Origin: Vandiemenella viatica
Taxonomy: Eukaryota > Arthropoda > Insecta > Orthoptera > Morabidae
NCBI GenBank assembly: GCA_031002005.1
Contig: CM061914.1
Location: 193,892,685-193,956,684 of the forward strand
Reading direction: 5' to 3'
Length of the DNA stretch: 64,000 nt
A program made the translations under genes and the position numbers. The notes beneath the pieces were generated by a model. It worked only from the letters and a program-made list of their open reading frames with translations, had not been told where the DNA came from and searched no databases. Each line of letters opens with the position of its first letter. Within the stretch, counting starts at the first letter, position 1. Of this stretch, positions 52,727 to 63,549 are shown piece after piece.

Positions 52727-52930
52727 ATTTTTTTTACTTCTTGCTTTATGCCTCGTTGACGTCTAGGTCATTAGAGCCGGGATGGGATTGAGGACAAGGA
52801 ACGGGGAGGAATTCGGCCATGGCCTTACGAAGGAAACATCTTGGCATTTGCCTGGAGTGATTTGGGGAACCATGGAAAACCCAAATCTGGATGCCCGGAC
52901 GGGGATTCGAACCGCCGTCCTCCCGAATAC
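52727..52930 (-). repeat. tRNA-derived SINE, tail type I
   Basis: Minus strand: box B GGTTCGAATCCCCGTCCGGG (52895-52914), the CATCCAGATTTGGGTTTTCC centre, GGCCATGGCCGAATTCCTCC, then the CTAATGACCTAGACGTCAAC and GAGGCATAAAG tail and an A-run. The upstream part of the tRNA-like head (box A) is missing or unreadable. Confidence 0.85.
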
Positions 52931-52934
52931 AGTT

Positions 52935-53230
52935 GAAGAGGCCGCTCGCTATACAACCCGAGTAATGCGCTAATTAACGCTCTGATTGTCGTTATTAGCC
53001 GCTAGTGACGTCTGATTGCTTTTCACCGAGTAGTTCTGGGATGGCTAGGGGAACACAGCGGATCATCCTGAATCACCCAGTGGGGTGATCAAGCTACTGC
53101 GAAGCGAAAGCTCTGTCAGCGCACTATCTCACGCTGTATTACGTCACCAACTAAAAACTATCGGTGTCAATGTTTTCTGCACAGACTGTATACTACACTG
53201 AAATCACAAAAAAAAAAAAAAAAAAAAATC
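52935..53230. other. No feature recognised
   Basis: Short spacer with an A-run of 24 at 53208-53227, perhaps a retroelement tail adjoining the LINE-A start. Confidence 0.3.
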
Positions 53231-53235
53231 TGTTA

Positions 53236-53876
53236 GATGTTATTTTGAAGCCTGGACTTTAGGAATACCGGTAAGAAGGAAAATTGAAGCATTTGAAATG
53301 TGGTGCTACAGTTGGATGCTGAAAATTAAGTGGACGGATAAAGTACGAAATGAACGAGTTTTGGAAATGATGGATGAGGAATGAAGTTTGTGGAAGAGTC
53401 TTACAGGATGAAGAGACAGGCTGGTAGGTCATATTTTGAGACATGCTGGAGTTGGTTGATTTGATAGCAGACAGAACAGTCGAAGGTAAGAACTGTAGAG
53501 GAAGACAGAGATTAGAATACATGAAGCAGATAATTGAGGACGTGGGCTGTAAAGGAGTATGTTGACATGAAAAGGTTAGAACAGGATAGGAAGGACCGAG
53601 CGTGGTGGGTGAGTGGTTAACGTTCTGGCCTCGCATTCGGGAGGACGCCGGTTCGAATCCCCGTCCGGGCATCCAGATTTGGGTTTCCCCAAATCACTCC
53701 AGGCGAATGCCGGGATGCTTCCTTCAAAAAGACCATGGCCGAATTCCTTCCCGTTCCTTGTCCCCAGTCCCATCCCGCCTCTAATGACCTCGACGTCGAC
53801 GAGGCGTAAAGCCATAAGAAAAAAAAAATGATAGGAAGGGATGGAGGATTGCATCAAACCAGTCGAGAGACTGATG

Positions 53877-53883
<7 letters not shown>
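53236..53883 (+). pseudogene. LINE-A 3' fragment split by a SINE
   Basis: GACTTTAGGAATACCGGTAA, the KWTDKVRNERVLEMM region with shifts, the GGTCATATTTTGAGACATGC block and GAGGACGTGGGCTGTAAAGG run to 53593. The final GATAGGAAGGGATGGAGG and GACTGATGACAACAA continue after the SINE at 53830-53883. The reading frame is interrupted, 5'-truncated. Confidence 0.88.
53594..53829 (+). repeat. Full-length tRNA-derived SINE with target duplication
   Basis: Best copy of the family, about 236 bp. Head: GACCGAGCGTGGTGGGTGAG with a box-A-like TGGGTGAGTGGTT (53605-53617), and box B GGTTCGAATCCC (53650-53661). Body: TCCAGATTTGGGTTTCCCC, GGCCGAATTCCTTCCCGTTC, CTCGACGTCGACGAGGCGTA, then A-tail. It is bounded by GATAGGAAG (53585-53593 and 53830-53838). 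Transcription by RNA polymerase III and mobilisation by a LINE are inferred from the family type. Confidence 0.92.
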
Positions 53884-53907
<24 letters not shown>

Positions 53908-53909
53908 TA
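53884..53909. repeat. (AT)n microsatellite
   Basis: About 13 AT units directly after the LINE-A 3' end, probably grown from its tail. Confidence 0.85.
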
Positions 53910-53914
53910 TAGGC

Positions 53915-54865
53915 CTATATCTGCGTTGCGTGTAACTTTTCTTGTGTGTGATCGTTGTATGTCTGTTTGTGGAATGTATTGTCTAGGAGGCAGTGATTGT
54001 TGGCCGTCCCATCATCTAGGACTCACTGGTCGGCTAACTTTACGGGTTAAAGAGCCAATTTCACCTTTAAGGGCGTCGGGAAAAATTTATAAGAGCCATA
54101 GGCCTATTTATATTTTAATAAATTATTAAACCTAAACGAATGTTATTAACAAATGGTCATTCAGACACAATTTTTTACATTTTTTAATCACCTATTTCTC
54201 TTAAACGGATGCCCACCAGGCAGAACTGCTTTACAGCGAGAATCCAGAGGTGGCGTAATATTTTTTTAGATTTGTTCGTTCTGCGATCGCGATTTCCACA
54301 CTGAAGACCTCTCCTAGTCAGCACGAAGGAATAAAAATTATTGCGATTTGTATATTTGTGTACAAAAATAATGATTGATGGCACATTGTGTATTAGTGTG
54401 GTCAGTTTAACTTCTACAGGTGCAGTAGTTTTCTTCAAAACGTATACCTACCACAAAAGTATACAAATCGTCTCTTAGTATAAGTGCTCGCTTCGCCCGC
54501 CCTAATCATTTTTAATATAATTTATTCAATAATAAGTAAACAGTGGACAGTGCGCTTGTATTTCCTCAGAAAGTCTTACGACGTTAGATGCGTAAACTTG
54601 TTGTTTTTAATTTCAAACATTAATCCAAGTTCTCATGAATTATTTTGGGTCTCAATTTTTTTTTAATAAGGTACCTACTGGAAAACGTTTGTGTCGAGCT
54701 TAAGAAACTAAGAACGCCAAATGCAAACTTTTTGAACTCTTTGTATGAATCCGGTAGACTCTTGCAAGTACTGAAGATAATATCGTCTGTTTTTTTATAT
54801 ATTTTTTTTTAGAAGAGTTAACTTGTCCTTTGAAAGCAAAGTGCACTTTTTGTTTCTATATTCTC
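53915..54865. other. No feature recognised
   Basis: AT-rich with frames up to 84 codons, none recognised. Confidence 0.3.
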
Positions 54866-54871
54866 AACTAG

Positions 54872-55775
54872 CTCGTACCCGCGACTTCGTACGCGTGGAT
54901 TAAGATTTTTTTTGCCAGAATTAAATATAGAAAGTTGTTGGTAACGAAGGATTGGTCCCAAACAATATCGAGTCGGAATAATATGACGGGAAAGCTAACA
55001 CTATATCATTGTACCGTCGAAGCTGTCTCTTGAAGAGAATCAATTTCCAACATATTTCTGTCACCATTCGATAAGGTCTCAAAATTTCGTGACTACAACT
55101 GTTAATCATACTGGAAAAAATATCCTGCGCCCTTCATACAGATTTCCTTATAAAATTCCATCACAACGATATAGCCATTTAGTCGTCTAAACGTAACAAA
55201 AAGACGGAGACTTACTTCCGTATTTATAATAATATTACTGTGGTTCACACTCACACACTGACTGCGAACAACTCCTGAGGGATCATTATAACGTAAAAAA
55301 GTGTACACCTACAAAATTGCAAGACTACCTACGATTTGCCTCGCATTGCACCCCTAACTTTCTAATATCAACAGCTTAACATTCAATCCGAATAACCTAC
55401 GGCCCAGGCCTGACTCTTACGATGAAAAACAATTTTTAAAAATCTTAGCCTTCCCGGAGATTTGAATCGCAGACCACGACGTTCATAAGCAAGCGCTTTA
55501 ACCACTGAGCTGCCAGTCCACTATACGGAAACGCGCTACGGAGACGTCCATATCCAACGTGTCTGTCTATCGCCGTATTTCGAAGTTATCAGGCAACATG
55601 TGTTATTTATACAGATAATTTTTCAACCAAATGTAGACAGTATTTTTCTCCTTGTTTCAAAGGATAAGTGTTCAAAGTTTCATCGAGATCGGGTGAAAAC
55701 TGTGGATTTGTATGAAGATCAAACAAACAAATATACATTCATCATTATATATAAAGATTACTACGGTCGGTACAA
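54872..55775 (-). repeat. Interspersed repeat with ACTAGCTCGTACCCGCGAC end and internal tRNA-like part
   Basis: Plus-strand left end AACTAGCTCGTACCCGCGAC, right end around AAACAAACAAATATACATTC. TTTCATCGAGATCGGGTGAA near 55680 is the conserved block expected near the other side. It resembles 13440-14315 in style and orientation reversed. The class is not assigned. It contains the tRNA-like head at 55452-55515. Confidence 0.5.
55452..55515 (-). repeat. tRNA-derived sequence (box A and box B present)
   Basis: Minus strand: TGGCAGCTCAGTGGTTAAAG (box A, 55515-55496), about 30 bases, then GATTCAAATC (55468-55459, box B). Spacing fits a tRNA D-arm and T-arm, but the anticodon region cannot be folded reliably and flanks lack acceptor pairing. 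So it is a tRNA pseudogene or the head of a second SINE family. Confidence 0.6.
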
Positions 55776-55779
55776 ATGT

Positions 55780-56235
55780 ATAAAAAAATATTATCAAGGA
55801 GCGGCACTAGTATCTTCGTTGAGCGGCGGTGTGCCGCCCCCTTGTCCAGGTGATTGCGGGCTGCCTGTAGTGCGGATGCGGTGAGGGTCGCAGCTTGAGT
55901 TGACAGTTGCAGCGTTGAGCGGCCTTGGCGTCCTGCTCGCTCGACCGTCCTTCAACCTGGACGCCTCGCCTGGCAACAGCTCAACAGCTCTCCCAAAACA
56001 GCCCCACTCTCTCCACAGCACTTCTCGCAATGCCTGTTCCCAACTGCTAAGACTAGTGCCCTGCAGAACTTCTTTCCTTCTTAAGTCCATGTATTTCAAT
56101 TTAGGTTCTGAGAACTTCGATTGGCTATTGGCAGAGTGGAGTACGTCCACTACCCGCTTAACACACAGTCTGTTGCGATTGTGACTTTTTGGCTCAGTGG
56201 TTTGCTTGTAAACACGTGTTCTACACATGAAGAGG
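55780..56235. other. GC-richer stretch, no gene recognised
   Basis: Both strands are open for 94-148 codons (55794-56240 minus is the longest). The product is Gly/Pro/Arg-mixed and not recognised. It could be a repeat-borne frame or unknown exon; I see no splice or start support. Confidence 0.25.
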
Positions 56236-56240
56236 CTCAA

Positions 56241-56463
56241 ATGATTGGACCGAGAGTGGTGGGTGATTGGTTAACGCTCTGGCTTCGCATTCGGGAAGAC
56301 GGCGCGGCGGTTCGAATCCCCGTCCGAGCATCCAGATTTGGGTTTTCCATGGTTTCCCCAAATCACTCCAGGCGAAAGCCGGGATGCTTCTTTCAAAAGG
56401 ACCATGGTCGAATTCCTTCACGTTCCTTGTTTCCAGTCCCATCCCGCCTTAATTTTTTTTTAA
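56241..56463 (+). repeat. tRNA-derived SINE with head, tail shortened
   Basis: GACCGAGAGTGGTGGGTGAT (box-A region), GGTTCGAATCCCCGTCCGAG (box B, 56309-56328), ATCCAGATTTGGGTTTTCC, TGGTCGAATTCCTTCACGTT, then CCCATCCCGCCTT and a T-rich end in place of the CTCGACGTCG tail. Possible duplication ATCAAAT/CTCAAAT is weak. Confidence 0.85.
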
Positions 56464-56469
56464 ATCAAA

Positions 56470-57115
56470 TCTTTGGCAGACATCTGACCGTTGTTAGCAG
56501 TCGCAGATCGCTTCTGATGAACTCAGTGACCTGTAGAAAAGAGGATTTAGACGCTTTTCATCCAGACACTTGATTAAATATACGGGACACTGTGCAGACG
56601 GCGTCCTAGGTGAAAATAACGTAATTCAGTTCAGTTGGCGGAGTGACGATTTTAATTGTATGACTTTCCCGTTTCTACAGGTCACCCCTTTCCATTTCTG
56701 ACCGTCTCTCCTGGTTTCCCTGTTCACTACTTCCCCCCCCCCTCCCCCGACATCCCTCTTAGCCTCTGTCTCTTGTCTGTTGATCTTGCCAGTTGTTTCC
56801 GGCGATTCAGTTCATTCAAAAGTGCTAACTCCTACATTCTCACGACACGCTGTAGACATTTCGATTATTTATTTATTTAGTCCTCACTTTTATTGCGTCA
56901 ACATTTAATGTCTCCCTGATGTTTTCCTTTCTAAATGTATCGTTTATTGTGACGTTATCTCTGCCGCCAGCAGATGTATCTCTTTGCGTGTATATCTCTT
57001 CGTCTGCGCTCCAGACTTGTAGGTCAGTATTTCTTGGTAGTACACTGTACAGAGCAATACTTCTCGAGTACTATAAATAAAGAAGGCAAGGTCAGCCGTC
57101 ACGGAACAAATTTTG
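56470..57115. other. No feature recognised
   Basis: Mixed sequence, C-run at 56733-56752. No exon or element ends supported. Confidence 0.3.
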
Positions 57116-57117
57116 AC

Positions 57118-57280
57118 GAAACTGCGCGTAATGGAGGACGTGGGTTCGAATCCCCGTCCGACAACACGGATTTCCCTTTTCCATGGTTTTCTCCAAATCG
57201 CTCCTAGCCCCCATTCTATTCCCGCCTCTAACGACGTCGAAATCGATGAGGCATAAACTCATAAGCAACAAAAAGCTGGA
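57118..57280 (+). repeat. SINE fragment, tail type I
   Basis: GTGGGTTCGAATCCCCGTCC (box B), TTTTCCATGGTTTTCTCCAA, then an internal deletion of the GAATTCC block, CCCGCCTCTAACGACGTCGA, GATGAGGCATAAACTCATAA. Box A lost. Confidence 0.8.
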
Positions 57281-57309
57281 TTAAATCAAATCAAATTGCA
57301 ATGGAGCAC

Positions 57310-58350
57310 AGGCTCCGGTGGCAATTTCGCTAAACACCCGTCTTTCCCCCTTTCTGCATCCACCTAAATTTACCCTTTACAAATTTTAACTATAAATTCT
57401 TTCAATGTTTTTGGGAAATTATTCATCATTTCGCTTGTTAACTTATTCCAATCCCTGACACCCTTACCTAAAAAAAGACAATCTTCCTACACCCTTGTGC
57501 CTGAAATCGAGTGCCAGCTTGTGGTCATGATCATCTTTTCCCTTCCATGCACTACTTTCGTACCTATTGTAATATCTTTCCATGCCTCATCGCCAGTATA
57601 CGCCCTGTACACTCCCAAGAACCCTCTTCACCTTTCTTCTGTCTTCCAATGAGTCCCATTCCAGCTCTTTTATCATATCTGTTACTGATTGCGTTCTGCG
57701 ATGATTTCCAGAAACAAATCTAGCAGCCCTTCTTTGCACATTCTCCAACTCTTGTATTTGATATTCAAAATGTGGGTCCCATACTACACTACCATATTCA
57801 AGCAATGGCCTGACCAAAGTTTGTAACCCAATTACTTTACTTCTCTCTTACATCCCCTCATCACACTCTCCAACAAATGCAGAATTTTGAAACCTTTTCC
57901 TACTGCCTGTCCAATGTGATCTGCCCAGTTAAGCTTGTTATCAAAAGTAATGCCAAGATATTTACATTTCAAGTCTTCAGCAAGCAATTCTTTCCCCACC
58001 TTATATTCATAGTAAACCTTTTCTTTCTATTTGTGTATCTAATAAGCTAACTCTTCTTTGCATTTATCTTCATCACATGTTTACCAACCCAACTAGATAT
58101 CCTGTCCAGATCACCCTGCAACTGTTTACAATCCTCTATCATTTTGATTCTTTTATATAGCATTATGCCATCTGCAAACAATCTAATTTCAGATAGTAAA
58201 CAATCAACACAATTATTCATTAGAATAATGAATAGCATGGTCCCAATACGCTACCCTGTGGCACTCCCATTTTTATCTCCACTTCTTTTGATACCACATT
58301 TCCTTCCCTAACTTTCTGTTTTCTACCTTTTAAAGATTCTTCTACATACA
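57310..58350 (-). pseudogene. LINE-B, longest fragment in the window
   Basis: Minus strand, from about 58350 down: RT with a mutated FADD (FADGIMLYKRIKMIEDCKQL, 58185-58110), DRISSWVGKHVMKINAKKS, a KYLGITFDN-like block near 57970, RPLLEYGSVVWDPHF, VQRRAARFVSGN and VTDMIKELEWDSLEDRRK (57817-57620), and the 3' C-terminus near 57400. Several shifts. The active-site change D to G alone would disable it. Confidence 0.88.
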
Positions 58351-58576
58351 CAAAAGGTTGATTAGAGGCATTGAGGAATGTTACAAGGGACCGTTGATAT
58401 AGCGACCTTGCTGTTTACGCGTGGTGCTGGACTGAGTGGCATTGCGGACCTGGGTGACTACAGTTAGCTGTCTGGCACTCGCAAGTGTGTCGCAGCGGTC
58501 TCGCCCGCGGGGCAAAGTCCAGAGTCACCAGGAAACACGAGGACTCACGTACCTTCACTGCTGGCGTTAATAAGTA

Positions 58577-60022
58577 CGAGGTGTGTACAAAAAGAAACCG
58601 AACTTCTGCTGTAATTGCTATATTCCTCATCATACTAACTTTAACACACTGTCCCCTTCAAAGTACTGTCCTTCACTATCCATACACCGCTGCCATCGTT
58701 GTTTCAAGATTTTGGAACGCCTCCTGGAATGCAATTTCTCCGATGGCGCGCAGTTCTCTCGTCGCATTGTCTTGAATTTCTTCTATGGTCTGGAAACGAC
58801 GTCCTTTCAAAGTGTTTTTCAGTTTTGGGAAGAGAAAAAAGTTTGCCGGAGCCAAGTCTGGAGAATAGGGTGACTGAGGCACAGCGGGAGTGCGATTTTT
58901 TGCCAGATAATTCGTGACAAACAACGATGCGTGAGCGGGTGCGTTGTCATGGTGCACGACTGATTCATCCACAGTTCAGGCCTTTTCATACGCACAGCAT
59001 CTCTCAATTGTGTCAGAATTTTCTGGTAGACTTCCTTGTATACCGCTTGACCACGTGGTACAAATTCATGGTGCACAACTCCTTTGTAATCAAAAAACAT
59101 GACCATCATCACCTTGATGTTCGACCGACTCAACTTAGCTTTCCCCGCCCATTCAGAAGACTGCCTCTTCGTTTCCACATCGTACCCATAAACCCATGTT
59201 TCATCGCCTGTAATGATGTTCTTGAGGAAGTTTTCGTCCTCATTTGCTTTTTCAAGCAACTCCTTAGAGATCCTAGCTCGATTCTCCTTCTGCTCGTCCG
59301 TCAACAAGCGCGGCACCAGTTTTGCACTGACACGACGCATTCCAAGTTTTTCTCTCAGGATGTGATTGCAAGAGCCTACACTTATGCCAACTTCTTCAGC
59401 AACCTCACGGACAGTCAAACGGCGATTTTCACGAATCACAGTGCGAACCCTCTCAACATGGTGGTCGTCTGTTGATGTGGAGGGTCGACCAGATTTTGGA
59501 TCGTCGGTAACCGAACTCCTGCCCTCCTTAAAGCACTTAAACCATTCATAGCACTGTGTTCGGCTCATGCAGTCATCCCCGTATGCTTGTTTAAGCATTT
59601 GAAGTGTCTCGGTAAAAGTTTTCCCAAGTTTAACACAAAATTTCACACAGGCGCGTTGCTCCTCCAATTCCTTCATTCTCGCTTTCTCACAAATCCGACG
59701 AGCACTCTGCGCACGACCTCAGTCAACCGGCTGTCACTCGTAAACTAATCCAGCGACCGTAGTGCGACAAGAGGCAATCTCTTGCCGAGAGATGTCACTA
59801 GTGTGCACGGAAGTCAGAGAATTTTATCCGCAACCGTTGGCGTTCTATTTAATTAGTTCGGTTTCTTTTGTACACACCTCGTATAAACTAATGCAGCGAC
59901 CGTAGTGCGACAAGAGGCAATCTCTTGCCGAGAGATGTCACTATTGTGCACGGAAGTCAGAGAATTTTATCCGCAACCGTTGGCGGCGCTATTTAATTCG
60001 GTTTCTTTTTGTACACACCTCG
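58577..60022 (-). mobile_element. Second mariner, frameshifted, with duplicated end
   Basis: Left terminal repeat CGAGGTGTGTACAAAAAGAA at 58577; complementary right ends close at both 59881 (CACACCTCG before TA) and 60022. TA flanks the outer pair (58575-58576, 60023-60024). The last 141-143 bases are present twice in tandem (59741-59883 and 59884-60024). Without the duplication the element would be about 1.3 kb, the usual mariner size. A different lineage from 7472-8801 by TIR and protein. Confidence 0.92.
58676..59676 (-). pseudogene. Mariner transposase with one frameshift
   Basis: ATG at 59674-59676 opens MKELEEQRACVKFCVKLGKT. It contains YEWFKCFKEGR, KSGRPST, the second HTH (VREVAEEVGISVGSCNHIL) and the first catalytic block ITGDETWVYGYD. 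Near 58978 the frame shifts by one base; the new frame (to 58676) holds HHDNAPAH and SPDLAPANFFLF, the other two catalytic aspartates, so the DD34D triad is complete apart from the break. Total about 330 residues. Not functional as it stands unless corrected by another copy. Confidence 0.93.
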
Positions 60023-60024
60023 TA
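59741..60024. repeat. Tandem duplication of mariner end (two units of 143 and 141 bp)
   Basis: Units 59741-59883 and 59884-60024 share nearly all bases (AGCGACCGTAGTGCGACAAG, AGGCAATCTCTTGCCGAGAG and so on to CACACCTCGTA) with small changes near GTTGGCG and the T-run. Each ends in a usable terminal repeat plus TA. Confidence 0.93.
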
Positions 60025-60029
60025 TTACA

Positions 60030-60300
60030 GTCAGTCCGTCATCAGTAAAGGAGGGTGTTGTGGCGGCATTATTTAAAAGAGTCTCAACTACCTGCAGATG
60101 TTTGCATCGATATTTTTTTTTGAGTAGGCAAGCTGTTTAACCTTTGGTTGAGGTTTAGCAGTAAACATCGCTGGATGTGAAGCCGCGGATTTAATTTTAA
60201 CTTAATTCCAACTGCGACGGACCACACACACTACGGTGGCAATGTCCCAGCAGCCACTCCTTCCCATGTCTCGATTTCTTTCTTTCTATCTTTCCCTTTT
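60030..60300. other. No feature recognised
   Basis: Short spacer without supported features. Confidence 0.3.
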
Positions 60301-60301
60301 T

Positions 60302-60465
60302 TTTCCGGGCATCCAGGTTGGGTTTCCCAAATCACTCCAGGCAAATGCCGGGATCCTTCCTTTAAAATGCCATGGCCGAATTCCTTTCCATTCCTCGCCC
60401 CTCATCCTTTCCCGTCACTAAAGACCTCGCTGTTAAGAGACGTTAAGCAGTTAAAAAAAAAAACT
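60302..60465 (+). repeat. SINE, tail type II
   Basis: CCGGGCATCCAGGTTGGGTT, AATCACTCCAGGCAAATGCC, GGCCGAATTCCTTTCC, then AAAGACCTCGCTGTTAAGAG, ACGTTAAGCAGTTAA and A9. The tail matches 32212-32339 and differs from the CTCGACGTCG-type copies. The head is truncated just before box B. Confidence 0.82.
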
Positions 60466-60469
60466 CTAT

Positions 60470-61305
60470 TTTTCTCCATCTATCTACCCCCGTCCTTTAC
60501 GAATTGCAGCTTTAAACTCCTCCAATGTGCTTGATAAACTATCGGTTATTTCCGTTTTTAATTTATTCTAGTCACTGACTCCTTAGCTACAAAAGAAAAT
60601 TTTCCCTCTCGCTTTTCGCCTGCATTCAACTGCCAGCTATTACCGTGATCATCTCTCTCTTTCCCTCCACGCAGAACTCGTTATGCTGCTACTAATATCC
60701 GTGTCACTCGCGCACAGCAAAGAGAGGAAGTCACAGACTGCTTTCAACCTTGATACACAGACATCACAGCGTGTTTGTTGATATTATGCGCCCCCTTCTA
60801 TCGAACGAATCATAATCAACGCCACCAGTCCACAAACAGTTTGCAGAGTAGTGGGATTTAATGCGGGATTTATTGCTACCTCTGGTGATAAGGAATTGTG
60901 GTCCTCACGTCTTCCATCTTGCTGGCCAACTCCCTGTTCATGGACATTTCTTCATCCCCCTCTGTTCGACCAAGTATCCGAGCGCCATTTTGTGTTACCG
61001 ACCTCGATCATACAGTAATGATAGGGTCGTGGTCCTACATCCAGAACAGGGTGCGGCAATTCTGTGCCAGCTAACCCTACCAACGGTGAAACTGCCTTCT
61101 TCTTGGAATCGACTCCATTTCTAATACAGTTGTAAAACACAGAGCTGACTTCTATTTTCAGGCAGCCGATTTCTCCAACCTGTCTTTTGAATTGCTTATT
61201 CGTCGGATGTCCGCTGCTATGTTGCTGTCTTCCGTGGCGGAATACGGCGCTGAGTTATCTTCAGCTCCTCAGGGAGTGAGTTGATGTCTCACCGCAACCA
61301 GTGAG
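60470..61305. other. No gene recognised; faint LINE-B-like text at 60490-60720
   Basis: TTTACGAATTGCAGCTTTAA and the CAGCTATTACCGTGATCATC stretch parallel LINE-B minus-strand 3' sequence (as at 57370-57540), so a decayed minus-strand copy is likely. 60780-61300 is unassigned. Confidence 0.4.
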
Positions 61306-61308
61306 CAA

Positions 61309-61515
61309 GCGTACCTACATCTACATCCATACTCTGCGATTCACAAACATTGTGGGTGGCAGAGGGTGCTAAGCACCAATCTTAACTCTGCGCATTCAAA
61401 TCCCGAATAGCACGTGGAAAGGAAGGGTACATAAAAGCATCAATACGGCATCTTATTTCTCACTACACTCGTAGGTCATAGAATTTCGCATATTCTCCAA
61501 TAAATTTAAACGAAA
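61309..61515 (+). repeat. Interspersed repeat, copy 2 (inverse of 1-250)
   Basis: Starts with ACATCTACATCCATACTCTG, contains GTGGGTGGCAGAGGGTGCTA and ATACGGCATCTTATTTCTC, and ends with ATATTCTCCAATAAATTTAA, all found in inverse within 1-250. Confidence 0.65.
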
Positions 61516-61584
61516 ATGACGTCGTCTGTCTTCCAAACGATCCCAGCCCAATCTACGTATCAATTCTATGACGCTACAGTTCTG

Positions 61585-62320
61585 GTATTTATGGCCAAAA
61601 GAACAGAGAAATGTGCAGGCAAATACGACTTAAAAACTGGCAAATATGACCTAAAAATAACAAGATATGACCAAACATCTAAATTTACTATGCATAGAAA
61701 CGTGCTCAATAATACATAATTTATTTTATCTAGTAGTGTCTCTTTCATGTAGACAGCATAGTTAGCTACAATTCGGATTTTAAACTGTCTTGTTGAAGTC
61801 AATTCAATTTCACATAATTTACCAAAAAGATCTTTTTCCTCTCTACTAAAATACTCCTCTCCAAATTCCTTTACGTAACTCCGTAACTTCTTTGCGCATG
61901 GTGGTACTCACTTATCCACTGGAGATTTAACATTGACTGAGGATTATTTTCTAAAGTATTGGCGGCAGTGAGACATTGATTGACGTGGCTCGACACAGGC
62001 ATGCTGCTGCTGCATTGTCGAGATTAAAAGGCGGGCGGAACATTACATTTAGAGAGTGACAATAATGAATACCTTTAATTCTTGACTGTTGAATACTGAT
62101 GATTTCAGCGACAAATAGTTTTGTGTTTTCATCCAGCGTATAATAGAAGTACAATTCTGTGAATAATTATCTTAATTTCTTATTATTTATAACAACCACT
62201 GAATTTTAGGTACTATTGAAAAATTACCAGATTTTCCTCAAAATATGACCATAAATACTATCGTAATATGACCAAACTGAATATGTATTTATATACTGTA
62301 CAAAATACATTTAAATACCG
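61585..62320 (+). mobile_element. ATATGACC-repeat element, copy 2 (uninterrupted)
   Basis: Collinear with 51320-52470 apart from the 377-bp MITE. Carries TATGACC repeats at 61640-61675 and 62240-62275 and the CATGCTGCTGCTGCATTGTC block (61999). Non-coding. Confidence 0.7.
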
Positions 62321-62329
62321 TCAGAAACG

Positions 62330-63145
62330 TTTTATCAGTGTTTATTTCAACATTATAGATCAAAAAGCAGGCAGTAAAATAACGTATGACTTGTCATAAA
62401 GACCCAAACCCTAGTCTGGACGGAGCGGTGCTCGCTGGAGTGGGGCCAGCTGGTCTAGTTGTCCGGTGTTACAAGTGCCAAGACTTGGGTCACACGACCT
62501 GGGCGCTACAGCGCTACTTCCTATCATATCAGATCACCTTCCAGCCCGCTTGCTCACTTCTCAACCACCGTCTAGCATAACCTGATGAAGACACTCCGCG
62601 CAACTAGTTCTGCGACACATGGTTTTCCTTCAGTGGATTAAATACGCGGAGCATAACAGGGCAGGATAGACTTCAGGGTAGGATCTCAGTACGCCCTTCT
62701 GATGATTCACACTAGACACCTGTAAAAATAGGGTGTGGCTACTAATGTTTTGTTTCCTTTGATTGTCATGTGACTGGTACCACATACGGAATCTAGAGTT
62801 ATACAACTCATTTTTTAATTAATCTTAAGGAAGCTCTGTTACCTCTTTTCGCCATTTTCCGTTAAACATTCTTTCTATAAAAGCTGAAATGGCGGGAACA
62901 AGAGCAGTGAAGAAGCTGTTTCCATATTTCATGAATTATCACTTGCCTCTCGGATTACATACAGTATGTGTGTGTTATGTCGAGTATTTCCGCATAATTT
63001 ATATTAAGCTTAAGTGTACGGATCGAAGTAAAGGCTGATAATTTATTACAAACTATGGTTGCCTCATCACCCATGTACGCGAAAACAGCCTTCATGAAAA
63101 AGGGAAACATTTTAGTTTTAAACATTGACCAGAGACTCAGACAGA
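62330..63145. other. No feature recognised
   Basis: Mixed sequence; a 64-codon frame at 62386 contains GLVVRCYKCQDLGHT, a gag-like zinc knuckle (C-x2-C-x4-H) without its last cysteine in place, which hints at a lost retroelement ORF. Confidence 0.35.
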
Positions 63146-63151
63146 ACTTTT

Positions 63152-63545
63152 TGTGGAGCACAAAACTTTACGGTAGCGAAGCATGGACCAGAAAGGAGGA
63201 AAACAGAACCATTTGAAATGTGGTGCTATAGACAAGTATGCTGAAAGTTAAGTGGACAGATAAACTACGAAATTAACGATTTTTGGGTCAGGAAAGAAGC
63301 TTGTGGAAGAGGCTTACAGAGAAAAGAGGATGATAGGTCATATTTTGAGTCAGGCAGGTTTAGTTAATTTATTAGTGGAGGCAACAGGTAAGAACTGCAG
63401 AGGAAGACAGAGATTGGATTATATGAAGTAGATGATTGCAGACCTTGGTAAAGGATATGTAGTGATGAAGAGGTTAGCACAAGATAGGAAGGGATGGAGG
63501 ATTGTATCAAACCAGTGGAAAGACTGACGACAGTAAAAAGAAATG
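63152..63545 (+). pseudogene. LINE-A 3' fragment
   Basis: LYGSEAWTRK-like start, KWTDKLRN, GGTCATATTTTGAGTCAGG, AAGAACTGCAGAGGAAGACA, and GACTGACGACAGTAAAAAG at the 3' end. Frame broken by several indels; 5'-truncated. Confidence 0.85.
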
Positions 63546-63549
63546 TTTA

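Noticed and set aside
53640..53670. A functional tRNA gene
   Set aside because: Box B and a box-A-like part exist, but the sequence continues into the SINE body, has no acceptor-stem pairing and recurs many times with the same body.
58927..59475. 182-codon plus-strand frame inside the second mariner
   Set aside because: It is antisense to the transposase and has no family features.
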